A model generated the notes under the pieces. The model made no database searches, was not told where the DNA came from, and saw only the letters and a program-made list of their open reading frames with translations. From positions 2,480,001 through 2,544,000 of the forward strand of contig NZ_CP120737.1 of assembly GCF_029581195.1 (NCBI RefSeq): a DNA stretch of 64,000 bases, read 5' to 3'. Below, piece after piece: positions 36,592 to 45,402 of this stretch. Position 1 is the first letter of the stretch, and each line of letters begins with the position of its first letter. A program made the translations under genes and the position numbers. The stretch comes from Solwaraspora sp. WMMD791. Its GTDB lineage: Bacteria > Actinomycetota > Actinomycetes > Mycobacteriales > Micromonosporaceae.

Positions 36592-36754
36592 GAACGACTA
36601 TTTTCCAGCAAGATCGATAACCCGACAAGCATTGCGGTCGAGTGTTAACCGAGCGCTAACGTGACCGACCGCAGGCCAGGTCGACCAGGTCACGGAGCCG
36701 GCCTGCGGGCTGCAGCCGGCCGGTTCGGGTCGACGGCCGGCGCACCCTCGGTCG

Positions 36755-37114
36755 TCAGCGCAGTGGCACCTCACGCTCGGCCCCGTCACCGACGTACGGC
36801 TCAGGAGCGCCGAACAGCCCGAGCAGACCGGTCACCCACAGCTGCCGGTGCACGAACCGACTCGGCTCAGTGACCACGAGCTTGATGCCGCTGACCTCGG
36901 CGGCCTGGAAGCCGGCGACCATGGCGCTGATGCCGACCGAGTCGATGAAGGTCACCAGACGCATGTTGAGCTGGATCCGGGTGGGCCGGTCCTTGGTCAA
37001 CACGGCCTGGACCGCCTCGCGCACCTCGTGTGCTGTATCTACGTCGATCTCACCTTGCGGCGCGATCTCCACAATTCCACCGGGCAGGGTCGATGTCACA
37101 ACCGACAGGCTCAC
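36755..37114 (-). CDS. STAS-domain anti-sigma factor antagonist
   Basis: A 119-residue single STAS domain. EIAPQGEIDVDTAHEVREAV and LVTFIDSVGISAMV match anti-anti-sigma factors; the Ser of IDSVGIS is the phosphorylation site used by cognate anti-sigma kinases. The GTG at 37112-37114 has GGAGG upstream, so the longer open frame is not used. It probably releases a sigma factor by binding an anti-sigma kinase not present here. Confidence 0.85.
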   Translation of the reverse strand: MSLSVVTSTLPGGIVEIAPQGEIDVDTAHEVREAVQAVLTKDRPTRIQLNMRLVTFIDSVGISAMVAGFQAAEVSGIKLVVTEPSRFVHRQLWVTGLLGLFGAPEPYVGDGAEREVPLR

Positions 37115-37706
37115 GCGAGCACCTCCACTCGCCCACCAGGGCGTCTCGTCAGTACGCGGGCCGGGACCGAGCGTATTCCCCAGCGCGGGTCGCCGCCAGC
37201 CTTCGACCGGCCGGATCCGCATCCGACGGGCATAACAATCACTCACAGCATGACATTCCGCATCATAGCGCCCGACACAGTGAGCTATGCAGCGCGTACC
37301 GGGTGCAGGGCGCCACCTGGCCCCCGCCGCCCGGGCAGCTCGACAAAAAGCCCAGATCGCGACAGATCGCCAAGTGCCGACGCATGACCGGCTGTCGCCC
37401 CTACCTTAGCCGCCCCGTGCGACAGACATCCGGCTACGACGACCAACCATCGGTCGGCGATCCGACCGATGATCCGGCCAGTGGGCACAGGACGATCCGG
37501 CTAGTGGGCACAGGACGATCCGGCTAGTGGGCACAGGACGATCCGGCCAGTGGACGCAGGATGATCCGGTGGTCGGCGCAGCGACCGACCAACGCCGCCC
37601 GCCCGGCACGTTTGCCCAGGCTGACCGCTGGGCACGAGAAGGCATCGCAGCGCGCCGCGCCGGTCCGGCACCGTCCGGTCGTCACGGCGCTGAAGGAGGT
37701 AGCAGC
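37115..37706. other. Long intergenic region with a repeat array
   Basis: About 590 bases between divergent genes without a convincing coding frame. It has an AT-richer patch near 37225-37275, the start region of the STAS gene, and the 23-bp repeat array described separately. Confidence 0.5.
37471..37570. repeat. Four tandem 23-bp repeats
   Basis: The unit GATCCGGCTAGTGGGCACAG plus GAC repeats head to tail at 37471, 37494, 37517 and 37540, with a partial fifth at 37563. Copies 2 and 3 are identical, copy 1 has one change and copy 4 several. There are no spacers. It lies 137 bases before the next gene. Confidence 0.92.
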
Positions 37707-38105
37707 ATGTTCGCGACCCACCTGATGGAGCGCCGCCGCAAGCCGCAACGAATGACCGACCAGGCATGGGCTCAACTGGTCTCGGCGGTCGGCTCCGCCG
37801 GAGACACCGCTCGGCTGGCCGGGCGGCGCACCTCATACCTGGCCAACGGTGCCGGCCACCGGATGGGGCCGGCCACCGAGGAAGCCCGGCAACGGGCGAT
37901 GGCCGCCGTCGACGCGCTCGCCGGCCGTGGACGCCCCGGGACGCCCTGGGCCTGGATCGCCGGCGCGGCAGCAGCCGGCGTCGCAATCGGCTGGCTCGCC
38001 GGGGCGATGACCCGCTCGGTCATGCGTCCCCGCGACGGCCTCGGCGACGACACCCGGATCGAATTCGTCGACGTCGACGAACCGACCGGCACGCTCCGAC
38101 GCTGA
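37707..38105 (+). CDS. Small single-helix membrane protein
   Basis: A 132-residue protein with an amphipathic, Arg/Ala-rich N-terminus (to about 80), one membrane helix (WAWIAGAAAAGVAIGWLAGA, about 90-110) and an acidic C-terminal tail (RIEFVDVDEPTGT). The ATG follows AAGGAGG. The layout recalls small actinobacterial membrane proteins of the YtxH type, but the family is not certain. The function is unknown. Confidence 0.78.
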   Translation: MFATHLMERRRKPQRMTDQAWAQLVSAVGSAGDTARLAGRRTSYLANGAGHRMGPATEEARQRAMAAVDALAGRGRPGTPWAWIAGAAAAGVAIGWLAGAMTRSVMRPRDGLGDDTRIEFVDVDEPTGTLRR

Positions 38106-38130
38106 ACGCGCCGAGCACGGCGGCAGGGTC

Positions 38131-38164
38131 GTACGGGTGGCACCGAGATCGGTGCCACCCGTAC
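38131..38164. terminator. Bidirectional terminator
   Basis: A perfect 15-bp stem (38131-38145 with 38150-38164) around AGAT lies between two convergent genes, 26 bases after the first stop and 42 before the other. Confidence 0.85.
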
Positions 38165-38205
38165 CGAAAGCTGTGCCGACCGAGCCCCGCCGGGGGCGGC
38201 GCCGG

Positions 38206-40950
38206 TCAGCTCGCGGTGCAGGTCACGCTGGCCGGTACGCCGTTGCGGGTCGTCCAGTCCGCCAGAAAGCCCAGCGTGGTACTGCCGCCGCTGCCGAGAC
38301 CGCCGTTCCACGAGACGTTGCCGACCGTCACGGTGGCACCCGTCTGGGTGTACTGCCCGCCCCAGAGCTGAGTGATCCGCTGGCCGTCCGGAAACATCCA
38401 GGTCACCGTCCAACCGCCGATCGGTGCCGGACCAGTGTTGGTCACCCGTACCTCGCCCTGGAACCCGCCCTGCCAGGAGCCCACCACCTGGTAGGTCGCC
38501 GTACAGCCACCGGGGCCGCCCGTGGTCGGAGCAGGCGTGGGGCTGCGGGTCGGACTCACCGACGGGCTCGGACTCACTGAGGGGCTCACCGACGGACTCA
38601 CCGACGGGCTCGGACTAACTGAGGGGCTCACCGACGGGCTGGCGGTCGGCGACGGCGCACCGCCGAGCCGGTCCGCCATCAGGATGCCCCGGCCGTTGGT
38701 GCCCAGGTACACCCGGCCGTAGACCCGGGGATCGCCGGTGATCGCGTCGCCCATGTTGCCGTACTGGTGCTGATCGTCGTTGATCCGGACCCAGCTGGCA
38801 CCGGCGTCGTCAGAGCGGAACACCCCGGTGATGCCGTCGATCGTGCCGACCAGGAAGACGGCGTGGTAGGTCGCGCCGGGCGCGGCCTTGCCGAACCCGA
38901 CGTTGCGGGCTGCCGTGACCCCGGCGACCCGGCTGAAGGTGGCACCGGAGTCGGTCGACCGGAACAGGCCGGAGTCGCCGGCCAGCCAGACGTGGCCGGC
39001 GTGCCCGGCGACCGTGGCGAACCGGCCGTGCTCGGCCGGCAGGTTGGTCGCCGCCGACGCGGTGAAGCTGCGGCCCCCGTCGGTGCTGACGTAGAACCGG
39101 CCGTCCGCGTAGGCGTAGAACGTCTCGCCGTCGACCCGGTCGGCCACCACGAGCGCCCCGGCCGGGACGCCGGTGGACGGGCTGAACCCGCCACCGAAGC
39201 TGGTCGCGTGGTGCACCCCGACACCCCCCGGGCTCCACACCACCGCGCCGCCGTCGGCCGCGACGGCGACGGTACCGCCCGAGGTGACGCCGGCGGGCTC
39301 GCTGCCGGCGTACCAGTTGGCCCCGGAGCTGTACGAGTAGGCGATGTGGCTGACTCCGGAGTCACCGTTGCCGACCCGGACCATCTGCTGCGGATTCAGC
39401 TCGGCGTAGTCGATGCTGGTGTTGGCACCCAGGTTGGGCTGATCGTGCATCATCGCTGGCGCCGTGTCCGGATCGGTGTGCCGGAAGCCTCCGATGTCGC
39501 CGAGCCCGGAGAGCAGGAACGCGTCGCCGGTCGGTGGGCTGACCAGGTCGAGCACCGCGGTCTCCTCCAGGCCCTCGACCATGGTGTGGATGGCGACCGT
39601 GCCGCCGTCGTCGAGCGCGGTGAGGTTGGTGGAGCCGTAGATGGTGGCACCGGTGCCGTACATGAACCGGTCCGGGTCGTGCGGGTCGATCGCCAGGGCC
39701 TCGGTCATCCAGCCGAGCTTCGGGGTGACCTCCGGCGGCTGCGGATGGGCACCCCAGGACAACCACGGCGAGTCGCTGACATCCATCGTGTACCGGTTGG
39801 TCCGGTTGGGATATGCGATGTCGTAGAACGACGTCCAGGACGCGCCGCCGTCGGTGCTGCGGTAGATGAAGGTGTCCGGCCACCACGAGCTGTACCCGGT
39901 CACCATCACCGTGCCCGGGTTGCTTCGGTCCACGCTCAGCCCGGAGTAGCCGTACCAGTTGTTCGCGGTGTCGTCCGACGGCGTCGGACTGATCCGGGTC
40001 CACTCACCGGTCGCGGTGGCGTACTTCCAGACGTCGCCGTGGTCCCCGGCGTACGGCCCGCCGTTGTCGCTGGTGGCGATGTAGAGGGTGCCGGTGGCGT
40101 GGTCGATCTTGCCCTGGTGGGCGATGAAGCCGGTCGGCTGCCCGGCGAGCCGCTGCCAGGTCGCTCCGGCGTCGGTGCTGCGGTAGACGGTGTTCTGCAG
40201 GTCCGCCACCCCGACGTAGATGTGCGGGGTACGGCTGCCGGCACTGCCCGTGGACTCGTCGAAGGTCACCCAGACCACTCCCGGCTGGTGGTCGAGGTAC
40301 CCGTTCGGGTCGGCGGGATCCTCGGCCCAGTTGCCGGGATTCGGGAAGCTGGTCACCTCGGCCCAGGTCTGCCCGTGGTCGGTGCTGCGCCACAGGCCGT
40401 TGCCGTTCTCGGCACCGAAGTAGACGACCCGGTTGTCGTTCGGGTCGACCGCAAGCCGCTCCCCCATCCCCCGACCGGGCATGTTGCCGCCCACCTTGAA
40501 CGGCAGCTCGGTCACCTGCCAGGTGTCGCCCTTGTCGGTGGAGCGCAGGATCGCGCCGTTGTTCGGATCCCAGTCGTTGGTGTACATCCCGACCGCGGCG
40601 TAGACCCGGTTGGGCTGCACCGGGTCGGTGGCGAGGCTGGCAACGCCGTTCCAGCCCCAGTTGTCCCAGCCCACCCAGTCCAGCAGCGGGGTCCACGACT
40701 GGTCGGCCTGGTTCCAGCGGTAGGCGCCGCCGATGTCGGTACGGGCGTAGACGAGGTCGGGTTCGGTCTCGTTGAACACGATGCCGGGAACGAATCCGCC
40801 ACCGTCGATCCTGACGTTTCGCCAGGAGTACGGTTCGGCGGCGACGGCGTGCGCGATTGACGACGCGCCACCGACGACCGTCTGGGTGGCGACGGCCGCG
40901 ACGCCGACGAGTACGGCGGCCGCCAGTGTGCCGGCGAGGGTTCTGCGCAT
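38206..40950 (-). CDS. GH74 xyloglucanase with CBM2
   Basis: A 914-residue secreted enzyme. The signal peptide begins MRRTLAGTLAAAVLVGVAAV. The GH74 double propeller has the catalytic Asp motifs YARTDIGGAYRW near the N-terminus and LSGLGDIGGFRH in the middle, with repeated RSTDGG/RSTDAG-type BNR blades. A Ser-Pro-Val linker of short repeats (SPSVSPSVSPSPSVSP) joins a CBM2 (about 815-914, CTATYQVVGSWQGGFQGEV through WNGGLGSGG) that binds cellulose. It would cut xyloglucan outside the cell. The ATG at 40948-40950 is chosen because it opens the signal peptide; the frame continues upstream without one. Confidence 0.93.
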   Translation of the reverse strand: MRRTLAGTLAAAVLVGVAAVATQTVVGGASSIAHAVAAEPYSWRNVRIDGGGFVPGIVFNETEPDLVYARTDIGGAYRWNQADQSWTPLLDWVGWDNWGWNGVASLATDPVQPNRVYAAVGMYTNDWDPNNGAILRSTDKGDTWQVTELPFKVGGNMPGRGMGERLAVDPNDNRVVYFGAENGNGLWRSTDHGQTWAEVTSFPNPGNWAEDPADPNGYLDHQPGVVWVTFDESTGSAGSRTPHIYVGVADLQNTVYRSTDAGATWQRLAGQPTGFIAHQGKIDHATGTLYIATSDNGGPYAGDHGDVWKYATATGEWTRISPTPSDDTANNWYGYSGLSVDRSNPGTVMVTGYSSWWPDTFIYRSTDGGASWTSFYDIAYPNRTNRYTMDVSDSPWLSWGAHPQPPEVTPKLGWMTEALAIDPHDPDRFMYGTGATIYGSTNLTALDDGGTVAIHTMVEGLEETAVLDLVSPPTGDAFLLSGLGDIGGFRHTDPDTAPAMMHDQPNLGANTSIDYAELNPQQMVRVGNGDSGVSHIAYSYSSGANWYAGSEPAGVTSGGTVAVAADGGAVVWSPGGVGVHHATSFGGGFSPSTGVPAGALVVADRVDGETFYAYADGRFYVSTDGGRSFTASAATNLPAEHGRFATVAGHAGHVWLAGDSGLFRSTDSGATFSRVAGVTAARNVGFGKAAPGATYHAVFLVGTIDGITGVFRSDDAGASWVRINDDQHQYGNMGDAITGDPRVYGRVYLGTNGRGILMADRLGGAPSPTASPSVSPSVSPSPSVSPSVSPSVSPSPSVSPTRSPTPAPTTGGPGGCTATYQVVGSWQGGFQGEVRVTNTGPAPIGGWTVTWMFPDGQRITQLWGGQYTQTGATVTVGNVSWNGGLGSGGSTTLGFLADWTTRNGVPASVTCTAS

Positions 40951-41260
40951 GGGACCGGCGTCCTTTCTCTCTGCGGGGGTCTCCGCATGTCTCTGCGGGG
41001 TATCTGCGGGGGTCTCTGCATGGGGAGGCGAACTGCCCACCTGGGTGACGATCCGACGCGGCGGGTGGCCCATGCCCGCACGTACAGCGCGCCGACTCCC
41101 GCAGCCGCCACGAGGAACCGACGGTCACATATCCCGGTGACGGCTGTCAATAGTTGGCAATCTAAACATAAGAATGCCCGTTCGAGGGGGCGGTCCGGAG
41201 ATCACCGGACCGCTCCGCCGCCGGCCGACAGGTCGGCCCGGCGACACGTAAGGTGACCGG
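40951..41260. other. Divergent promoter region with short direct repeats
   Basis: About 310 bases between the GH74 and 41261 starts. Next to the GH74 start (about 40965-41025) the element TCTGCGGGG(G)TCTC recurs about every 20-26 bases, three to four times. An AT-richer stretch at about 41145-41175 may hold promoter elements. No LacI-type site like those before GH81 is seen. Confidence 0.4.
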
Positions 41261-41692
41261 GTGGGACAGGACGAGCAGGACTGGGCGCGGCAGCGACAGC
41301 GGGCCATCGCCGCGCACGCGGCCGACCAGCACCAGCGCGGCACCGCCGAACAACGACAGGCCGCCGCCCAGGTCGCCGACTTCGTGGCCGCCGCCCGGGA
41401 CCGGGGCCTGACACCGCAGCCACTGACCGCCCGGCCACACCGCGGCTGGGGACGCTACCGGACCGGGCTGTACGGCTGGTACCTCAAGTCTGACCGGTCA
41501 CTGGCCGTCGGTACCGACGGAAACCTCTACCTGTTGGAGGTTCCGGCGAGCCTGCGAGGGCGAATCGTCGGCGCCCAGGTCACGCCGATGCGCCCCCGCC
41601 TGGTGATCGGTGCCGGCGGGCGCGACGGCGAGTCGATCCCCCTCGCGATCCTGCTCGAGCGGCGTCTCGCCGTGCCCGACCAGCAACCCTGA
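41261..41692 (+). CDS. Conserved hypothetical protein
   Basis: A 143-residue soluble protein with a charged, Gln-rich helical N-terminus (about 1-50) and a beta-rich C-terminal part (GWYLKSDRSLAVGTDGNLYL). No signal or catalytic motif is seen. The GTG at 41261 starts it. The pattern WYL-x-DRSLAV-x-TDG resembles small hypothetical proteins of other actinobacteria. The function is unknown. Confidence 0.72.
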   Translation: MGQDEQDWARQRQRAIAAHAADQHQRGTAEQRQAAAQVADFVAAARDRGLTPQPLTARPHRGWGRYRTGLYGWYLKSDRSLAVGTDGNLYLLEVPASLRGRIVGAQVTPMRPRLVIGAGGRDGESIPLAILLERRLAVPDQQP

Positions 41693-41706
41693 CGCCCGAC
41701 CCGCCC

Positions 41707-41726
41707 GTTGTCCTCGATTGGACAAC
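41707..41726. terminator. Small inverted repeat
   Basis: GTTGTCC-TCGATT-GGACAAC, a perfect seven-bp stem 15 bases after the stop at 41692. It may end transcription, or be an operator for the next gene, as it precedes an AT-rich stretch (about 41730-41775) unusual for this window. Confidence 0.4.
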
Positions 41727-41861
41727 ACCGCACTTAATTACTCTCCGGATTTATATATACACTCTTAGTTACATCGCCATCTGGTGGGCCCCCGGACGAC
41801 GATCCATCACCCCCGGCGCGTCACGACCACGCCGCTGCGCGCCGTACCCCGAGGAGTCACC

Positions 41862-42278
41862 ATGTCCGAGTCCATCAGCGCGGAACAGGGCACCGCCGTC
41901 ACCGAACAACCACCGACCACCAAGACCGACCGCGAACGCGCCAGCATCGCACTCGTCCCCGCCACCAGCGCCGGCATGCCGCCGACGGCGCAGACCTTCT
42001 TCGCCGTGGTCAACGCCAGTGGCGGCCTGGTCCGCGGGTTCGGAGCGGTCTCCGCCACCCGGCTGGCCGCCGGCACGTACCAGGTGGTCTTCAGCCACGA
42101 CCTGACCGGTTCGGCCTACATCGGCACGATCGGTCTGCCCGGCAGTGTCGGCGCGTCCGCTCCGGGTGAGATCACCGTCGTCGGCCGGGCCGGCATCCCG
42201 AACGGGGTGTTCGTCCAGACCTTCACCAGCGCAGGGGTGCTCGCCGACCGCGCCTTCCATCTGGCGGTCGTCTCCTGA
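41862..42278 (+). CDS. Hypothetical beta-rich protein
   Basis: A 138-residue protein. The first 45 residues are polar and probably disordered; the rest (TFFAVVNASGGLVRGFGAVS to FHLAVVS) is a compact, glycine-rich beta domain. There is no signal peptide. The ATG follows GAGGAG. The family is not recognised. An AT-rich upstream region sets the gene off from its neighbours. Confidence 0.7.
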   Translation: MSESISAEQGTAVTEQPPTTKTDRERASIALVPATSAGMPPTAQTFFAVVNASGGLVRGFGAVSATRLAAGTYQVVFSHDLTGSAYIGTIGLPGSVGASAPGEITVVGRAGIPNGVFVQTFTSAGVLADRAFHLAVVS

Positions 42279-42412
42279 GTCGTGCCCCCCGCAGGGCCGA
42301 CACCGGCCCGACTGGACCCCGGGGGCCGGTACGCCCGCAGCCGCAACGACGCGGTTCGTAGCCCCGAGGCGGCGCGTGCCGGTCCCCGGCCAGTCACCGG
42401 GCCGACAACGCC

Positions 42413-42450
42413 GTGACGGGCGTGGACTCCGTGGAGTCCACGCCCGTCAC
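42413..42450. terminator. Bidirectional terminator
   Basis: An 18-bp perfect palindromic stem (42413-42430 with 42433-42450) between convergent genes; the tip must open to a six-base loop CCGTGG. Confidence 0.8.
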
Positions 42451-42483
42451 AGGCGGGGGATCGATGCTTTCAGTAGCGGGTGA

Positions 42484-43785
42484 TCAGTTCACCACGATCC
42501 GGACCGAGTCGAAGGCCGGGGTCTGGTTGGCCCGCTCCGACATCGGCACCCGGTGCGAGCCGTCGCCGGCCCAGACCGAACACTGCACGGTACCGGCCTG
42601 CGGCATACCCGAGACCTGGATCGTCACCTGGTCGGGCTGAGCGCCGCCGCCGCCGTCCTCGGTCGCCACGAAGAACTCCGGAACCGGGGCCGGGTCCGGC
42701 GCGACATCGGTGGACTGCAGCAGACGGCAGGCGGTGTGGAAGTGGCCCCGGGTCAGGCCCTGCTCGTTGAGCAGCGAGCTCTCGATGTAGTAGCCACCCT
42801 GACCGGCCGGCAGGAAGCGGTCCCGGATCAGGTTGCGGGTGCTGACCCGGATGGTGAACGGCTCGTTGACGTTGACTTCCTGCGGGAACTCGGTGATCAG
42901 CAGCGACGGGTTGTTCCCGGCCGAGCCGACCTCACCCATCTCGGTGTCGACGCAGCGGTTACCGATCTGGAAGCCGTCGTGGTCGTCCAGGTTGCTGTTC
43001 TCACAGCTGTTGGCCAGGATCTCCAGGCCGTTGTTGCCGCCGTCGTTGTTGCCGCCGTCGTTGTTGCCGCCGTCGTTGTTGCCGCCGTCGTTGTTCCCGC
43101 CGTCGTTGTTCCCGCCGTCGCCATTGTCGCCACCGTTGTTCCCGCCACCGTTGTTGTCGCCGCCGTTGCCCGGACGGTTGACCAGCTGGCAGGTGGCCAG
43201 CTCATCGAGGTTGCGGGGACGTGGGGCGACCCGGCCGATCGAGATCGCGATGCGGTCCAGCGTGGCGACCCGCTTGCTGGCCAGCGGCCCGAGGATCGCG
43301 TTGTTGATGAAGTTCGGCCCGCCCTCGCCGACGCTGTTGGCCAGCCGGTTGTTGGCCTCGTCGATCTGGGTCTGCAGCAGCTGCAGGTTGCGGGTCACCT
43401 CGTTACGCGCCGCCGCCGGGATCTCCGGCAACTTGTCCTCCACCGAGGGACACTCGATCGTGGGCGCGGCGAGCACCGTCGTGCCGCTCTCGCACTCCTC
43501 CAGCGTGGTCTGACCGTCACCCCAGTGGTGACGCACCTCGCGTCCGTTCTCCCTGGTGACGGTCGTGGTGACGCCGCCCTCGGCGGTCGATCCCGGGCTG
43601 GGGGCGATGCATTCGGATGAGGTCCTCAGCTGATCGTTGGCCGAGGACACCTGGGTGACCGCGACGATCCCCGCGAAGACCGTGACCGTGCCGAGAACAG
43701 CGATGATCCGCTTGTTCCGGCCGCTGACGCCGCGCTGGCCTCGGCCACGCGGGGTCGAACTGCGCCGTTGTGCCGACCTGTACAT
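42484..43785 (-). CDS. Exported protein with Gly-Asn-Asp repeat linker
   Basis: A 433-residue protein with a basic N-terminus, one membrane or signal segment (IIAVLGTVTVFAGIVAV, about 27-43), an N-terminal domain (about 50-200), a low-complexity linker of Gly-Gly-Asn-Asn-Asp repeats (about 208-252), and a C-terminal beta-rich domain (about 255-433; LITEFPQEVNVNEPFTIRV, GQGGYYIESSLLNEQGLTRG). Six cysteines occur outside the linker, fitting an extracytoplasmic protein. The family is not recognised. The linker is encoded by a 15-bp tandem repeat. Confidence 0.75.
   Translation of the reverse strand: MYRSAQRRSSTPRGRGQRGVSGRNKRIIAVLGTVTVFAGIVAVTQVSSANDQLRTSSECIAPSPGSTAEGGVTTTVTRENGREVRHHWGDGQTTLEECESGTTVLAAPTIECPSVEDKLPEIPAAARNEVTRNLQLLQTQIDEANNRLANSVGEGGPNFINNAILGPLASKRVATLDRIAISIGRVAPRPRNLDELATCQLVNRPGNGGDNNGGGNNGGDNGDGGNNDGGNNDGGNNDGGNNDGGNNDGGNNGLEILANSCENSNLDDHDGFQIGNRCVDTEMGEVGSAGNNPSLLITEFPQEVNVNEPFTIRVSTRNLIRDRFLPAGQGGYYIESSLLNEQGLTRGHFHTACRLLQSTDVAPDPAPVPEFFVATEDGGGGAQPDQVTIQVSGMPQAGTVQCSVWAGDGSHRVPMSERANQTPAFDSVRIVVN
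43031..43165. repeat. 15-bp tandem repeat inside a coding region
   Basis: Nine copies of TTGTTGCCGCCGTCG in frame: 43031, 43046, 43061 and 43076 are identical, 43091 and 43106 differ at one base, and three more to 43165 are degenerate. The length keeps the frame, so copy number can change without breaking the protein. Confidence 0.93.
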
Positions 43786-44393
43786 GGGGGTTTACCTACT
43801 CCTTCTCGTCGAGGGCGGCGCGGTTGACAGGCGTCGTCCGGTGGAGGCAGCCGTACTCTGTTGTGCTGGTCAAACGGGTGCCTTCAACACGCCCACTTCC
43901 TATGCCGGAACGAGATCGCACCACGTTTACGCGATCACACGCTAAAAGCGGGTTTCCGGCACTGTCAAGCAACACCAACCCACGACTGGGTCGACTCACA
44001 GTTAGTGGAAAATTGGCGGACATCCCTCAACCGGCCGACATCATACTTTCGGTCAATGCTGGGGGTTCAACGTCGCACCAGAAAACTTGTTTCCGCAGGT
44101 CAGGGCCGTACAGGACCGGTCATCGGCATTCACCCCGTTCGACCATCCCGAACCGGCATTTCACCCCCCGCGACCGACCGGAGACGGAACGGATACGACG
44201 CAGGTCCGCGCAGTCGAGCAGTGAGAAAATCCACGCCGGCGACCCCGATTCGCCCAAGCGGAGAGCGCCGACAAGTCGATGTCACCGGTAGCGGCAATCG
44301 TCGACGCAGAGTGCAACCGGACACAACATCCGAACGGCTGGAGCTGACTCGACGCGTCCGCGCGGGCCGGCACACCCGCCCGCGCAGACAGAT
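43786..44393. other. Intergenic region, lower GC, no gene seen
   Basis: About 600 bases with noticeably more A and T than the neighbours and no reading frame with actinobacterial third-position bias. It probably holds the promoter of the exported protein gene on its left side and otherwise shows no clear feature. Confidence 0.45.
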
Positions 44394-44422
44394 GCGCCGT
44401 GCCGGGCGGACCGGCACGGCGC
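44394..44422 (-). terminator. Terminator after the protease
   Basis: A perfect 12-bp stem GCGCCGTGCCGG with its complement around GCGGA, 18 bases beyond the protease stop. Confidence 0.75.
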
Positions 44423-44440
44423 ACCTGGTGGTGTCGACGA

Positions 44441-45196
44441 TCAGGCAGGCAGGCCGCCCACCTGGGTGTTGATCCAGCTCCGGATCGACGACAGGTCGCC
44501 GTAGATCGACGGAGCGGTGGCACAGGTCGAGCTGTTGTTGCCGGCCCGGCTGGTCGCACCGATCAGATGCCAGCGGCCGGAGATCATCCGCACCTGCGGG
44601 CCACCCGAGTCGCCGTAGCAGGCGCCCGCGTTGCCATTGGTGTTGTTGGTGCAGATCTCGTAACTCCCGTCGATGCCGAGGCACCGGCTGTCCGCCACGA
44701 TCGACGTGTCGAGTTCGTGCGCGATCGTCGGCGCCGAGCCGCAGCCGCGCGGCGCACAGGTCTGACCCCAGCCGATGATCCGGGTCGCGGTACCGACCGC
44801 GCCGGAGGTGGTCGGAATCGGGGCCGGCGCATAGCTGACCGAGCTGGCCAGCTGCATCAGCTTGACATCGATCCTCGGGTGGTTGACCGCCCGGATCACG
44901 GAGACGACGGTGCCGCCGCTGCTGCGGTTGACGCTACCGACCCGTACCGAGCTGGGCGTCGGGCAGTGCCGGGCGGTGACCACCCAGTTCGCCTTGATCA
45001 GCGAACCGGTGCAGCCCGAGGTGTAGACCAGGAACGGGTAGTTCTCGGTCGCCTGGCGGCCGTTGACCACCAGGATGCCGATGTCGTCGGCGGTGCTCGA
45101 CGGGGGCGCGGCCTGAGCCGCGGCGGGCATCGCCAGAGTCGCGGCGGCCAACCCGGTGGCCAGCAACAGCCGGGACAGGAGCGGGAATACCTTCAT
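44441..45196 (-). CDS. Secreted trypsin-like serine protease (S1)
   Basis: A 251-residue exported protease. The signal peptide (LLATGLAAATLAMPAAAQA) ends near residue 30. The triad is His77 (VVTARHC), Asp110 (NHPRIDVKLMQL) and Ser197 (ACYGDSGGPQ). Cysteines around His and Ser would form the usual disulphides. Asp at 191-192 is not evident before the Ser loop (GNAGACYGDSGGP), so trypsin-like specificity for Arg/Lys is uncertain. There is little propeptide, so it may not need long maturation. The ATG opens the signal peptide. Confidence 0.9.
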   Translation of the reverse strand: MKVFPLLSRLLLATGLAAATLAMPAAAQAAPPSSTADDIGILVVNGRQATENYPFLVYTSGCTGSLIKANWVVTARHCPTPSSVRVGSVNRSSGGTVVSVIRAVNHPRIDVKLMQLASSVSYAPAPIPTTSGAVGTATRIIGWGQTCAPRGCGSAPTIAHELDTSIVADSRCLGIDGSYEICTNNTNGNAGACYGDSGGPQVRMISGRWHLIGATSRAGNNSSTCATAPSIYGDLSSIRSWINTQVGGLPA

Positions 45197-45402
45197 CGTG
45201 CGGTGTCCTCATCGTCGGGGGGTTCCCGCGACCACCTTGTGGGCGGCGCGGCGAAACGACAGGTGGTGCGCCTGAGCGACAGGCACTTCGGGTACCCGGC
45301 ACGAACACTATCGACAAAAACAACAACTTCAATATGTACGGGGATACCGGTCCTGCCCTATTACGGCGTGATGAGGCATCCGCAGTCGGACGTCACAACG
45401 CC

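Noticed and set aside
37471-37570. Possible CRISPR array
   Set aside because: The 23-bp units are directly adjacent with no unique spacers and no cas genes are present.
38767-40860. 697-codon open frame opposite the GH74 gene
   Set aside because: Val/Gly/Asp-rich shadow translation; the GH74 frame accounts for the sequence with catalytic motifs and a signal peptide.
43031-43165. Possible CRISPR or intergenic satellite
   Set aside because: The 15-bp units have no spacers and are in frame within a coding sequence.
43861-44472. 203-codon plus-strand frame in the gap before the protease
   Set aside because: No third-position GC bias, no ribosome site, no family-like sequence, and it runs antisense into the protease gene.
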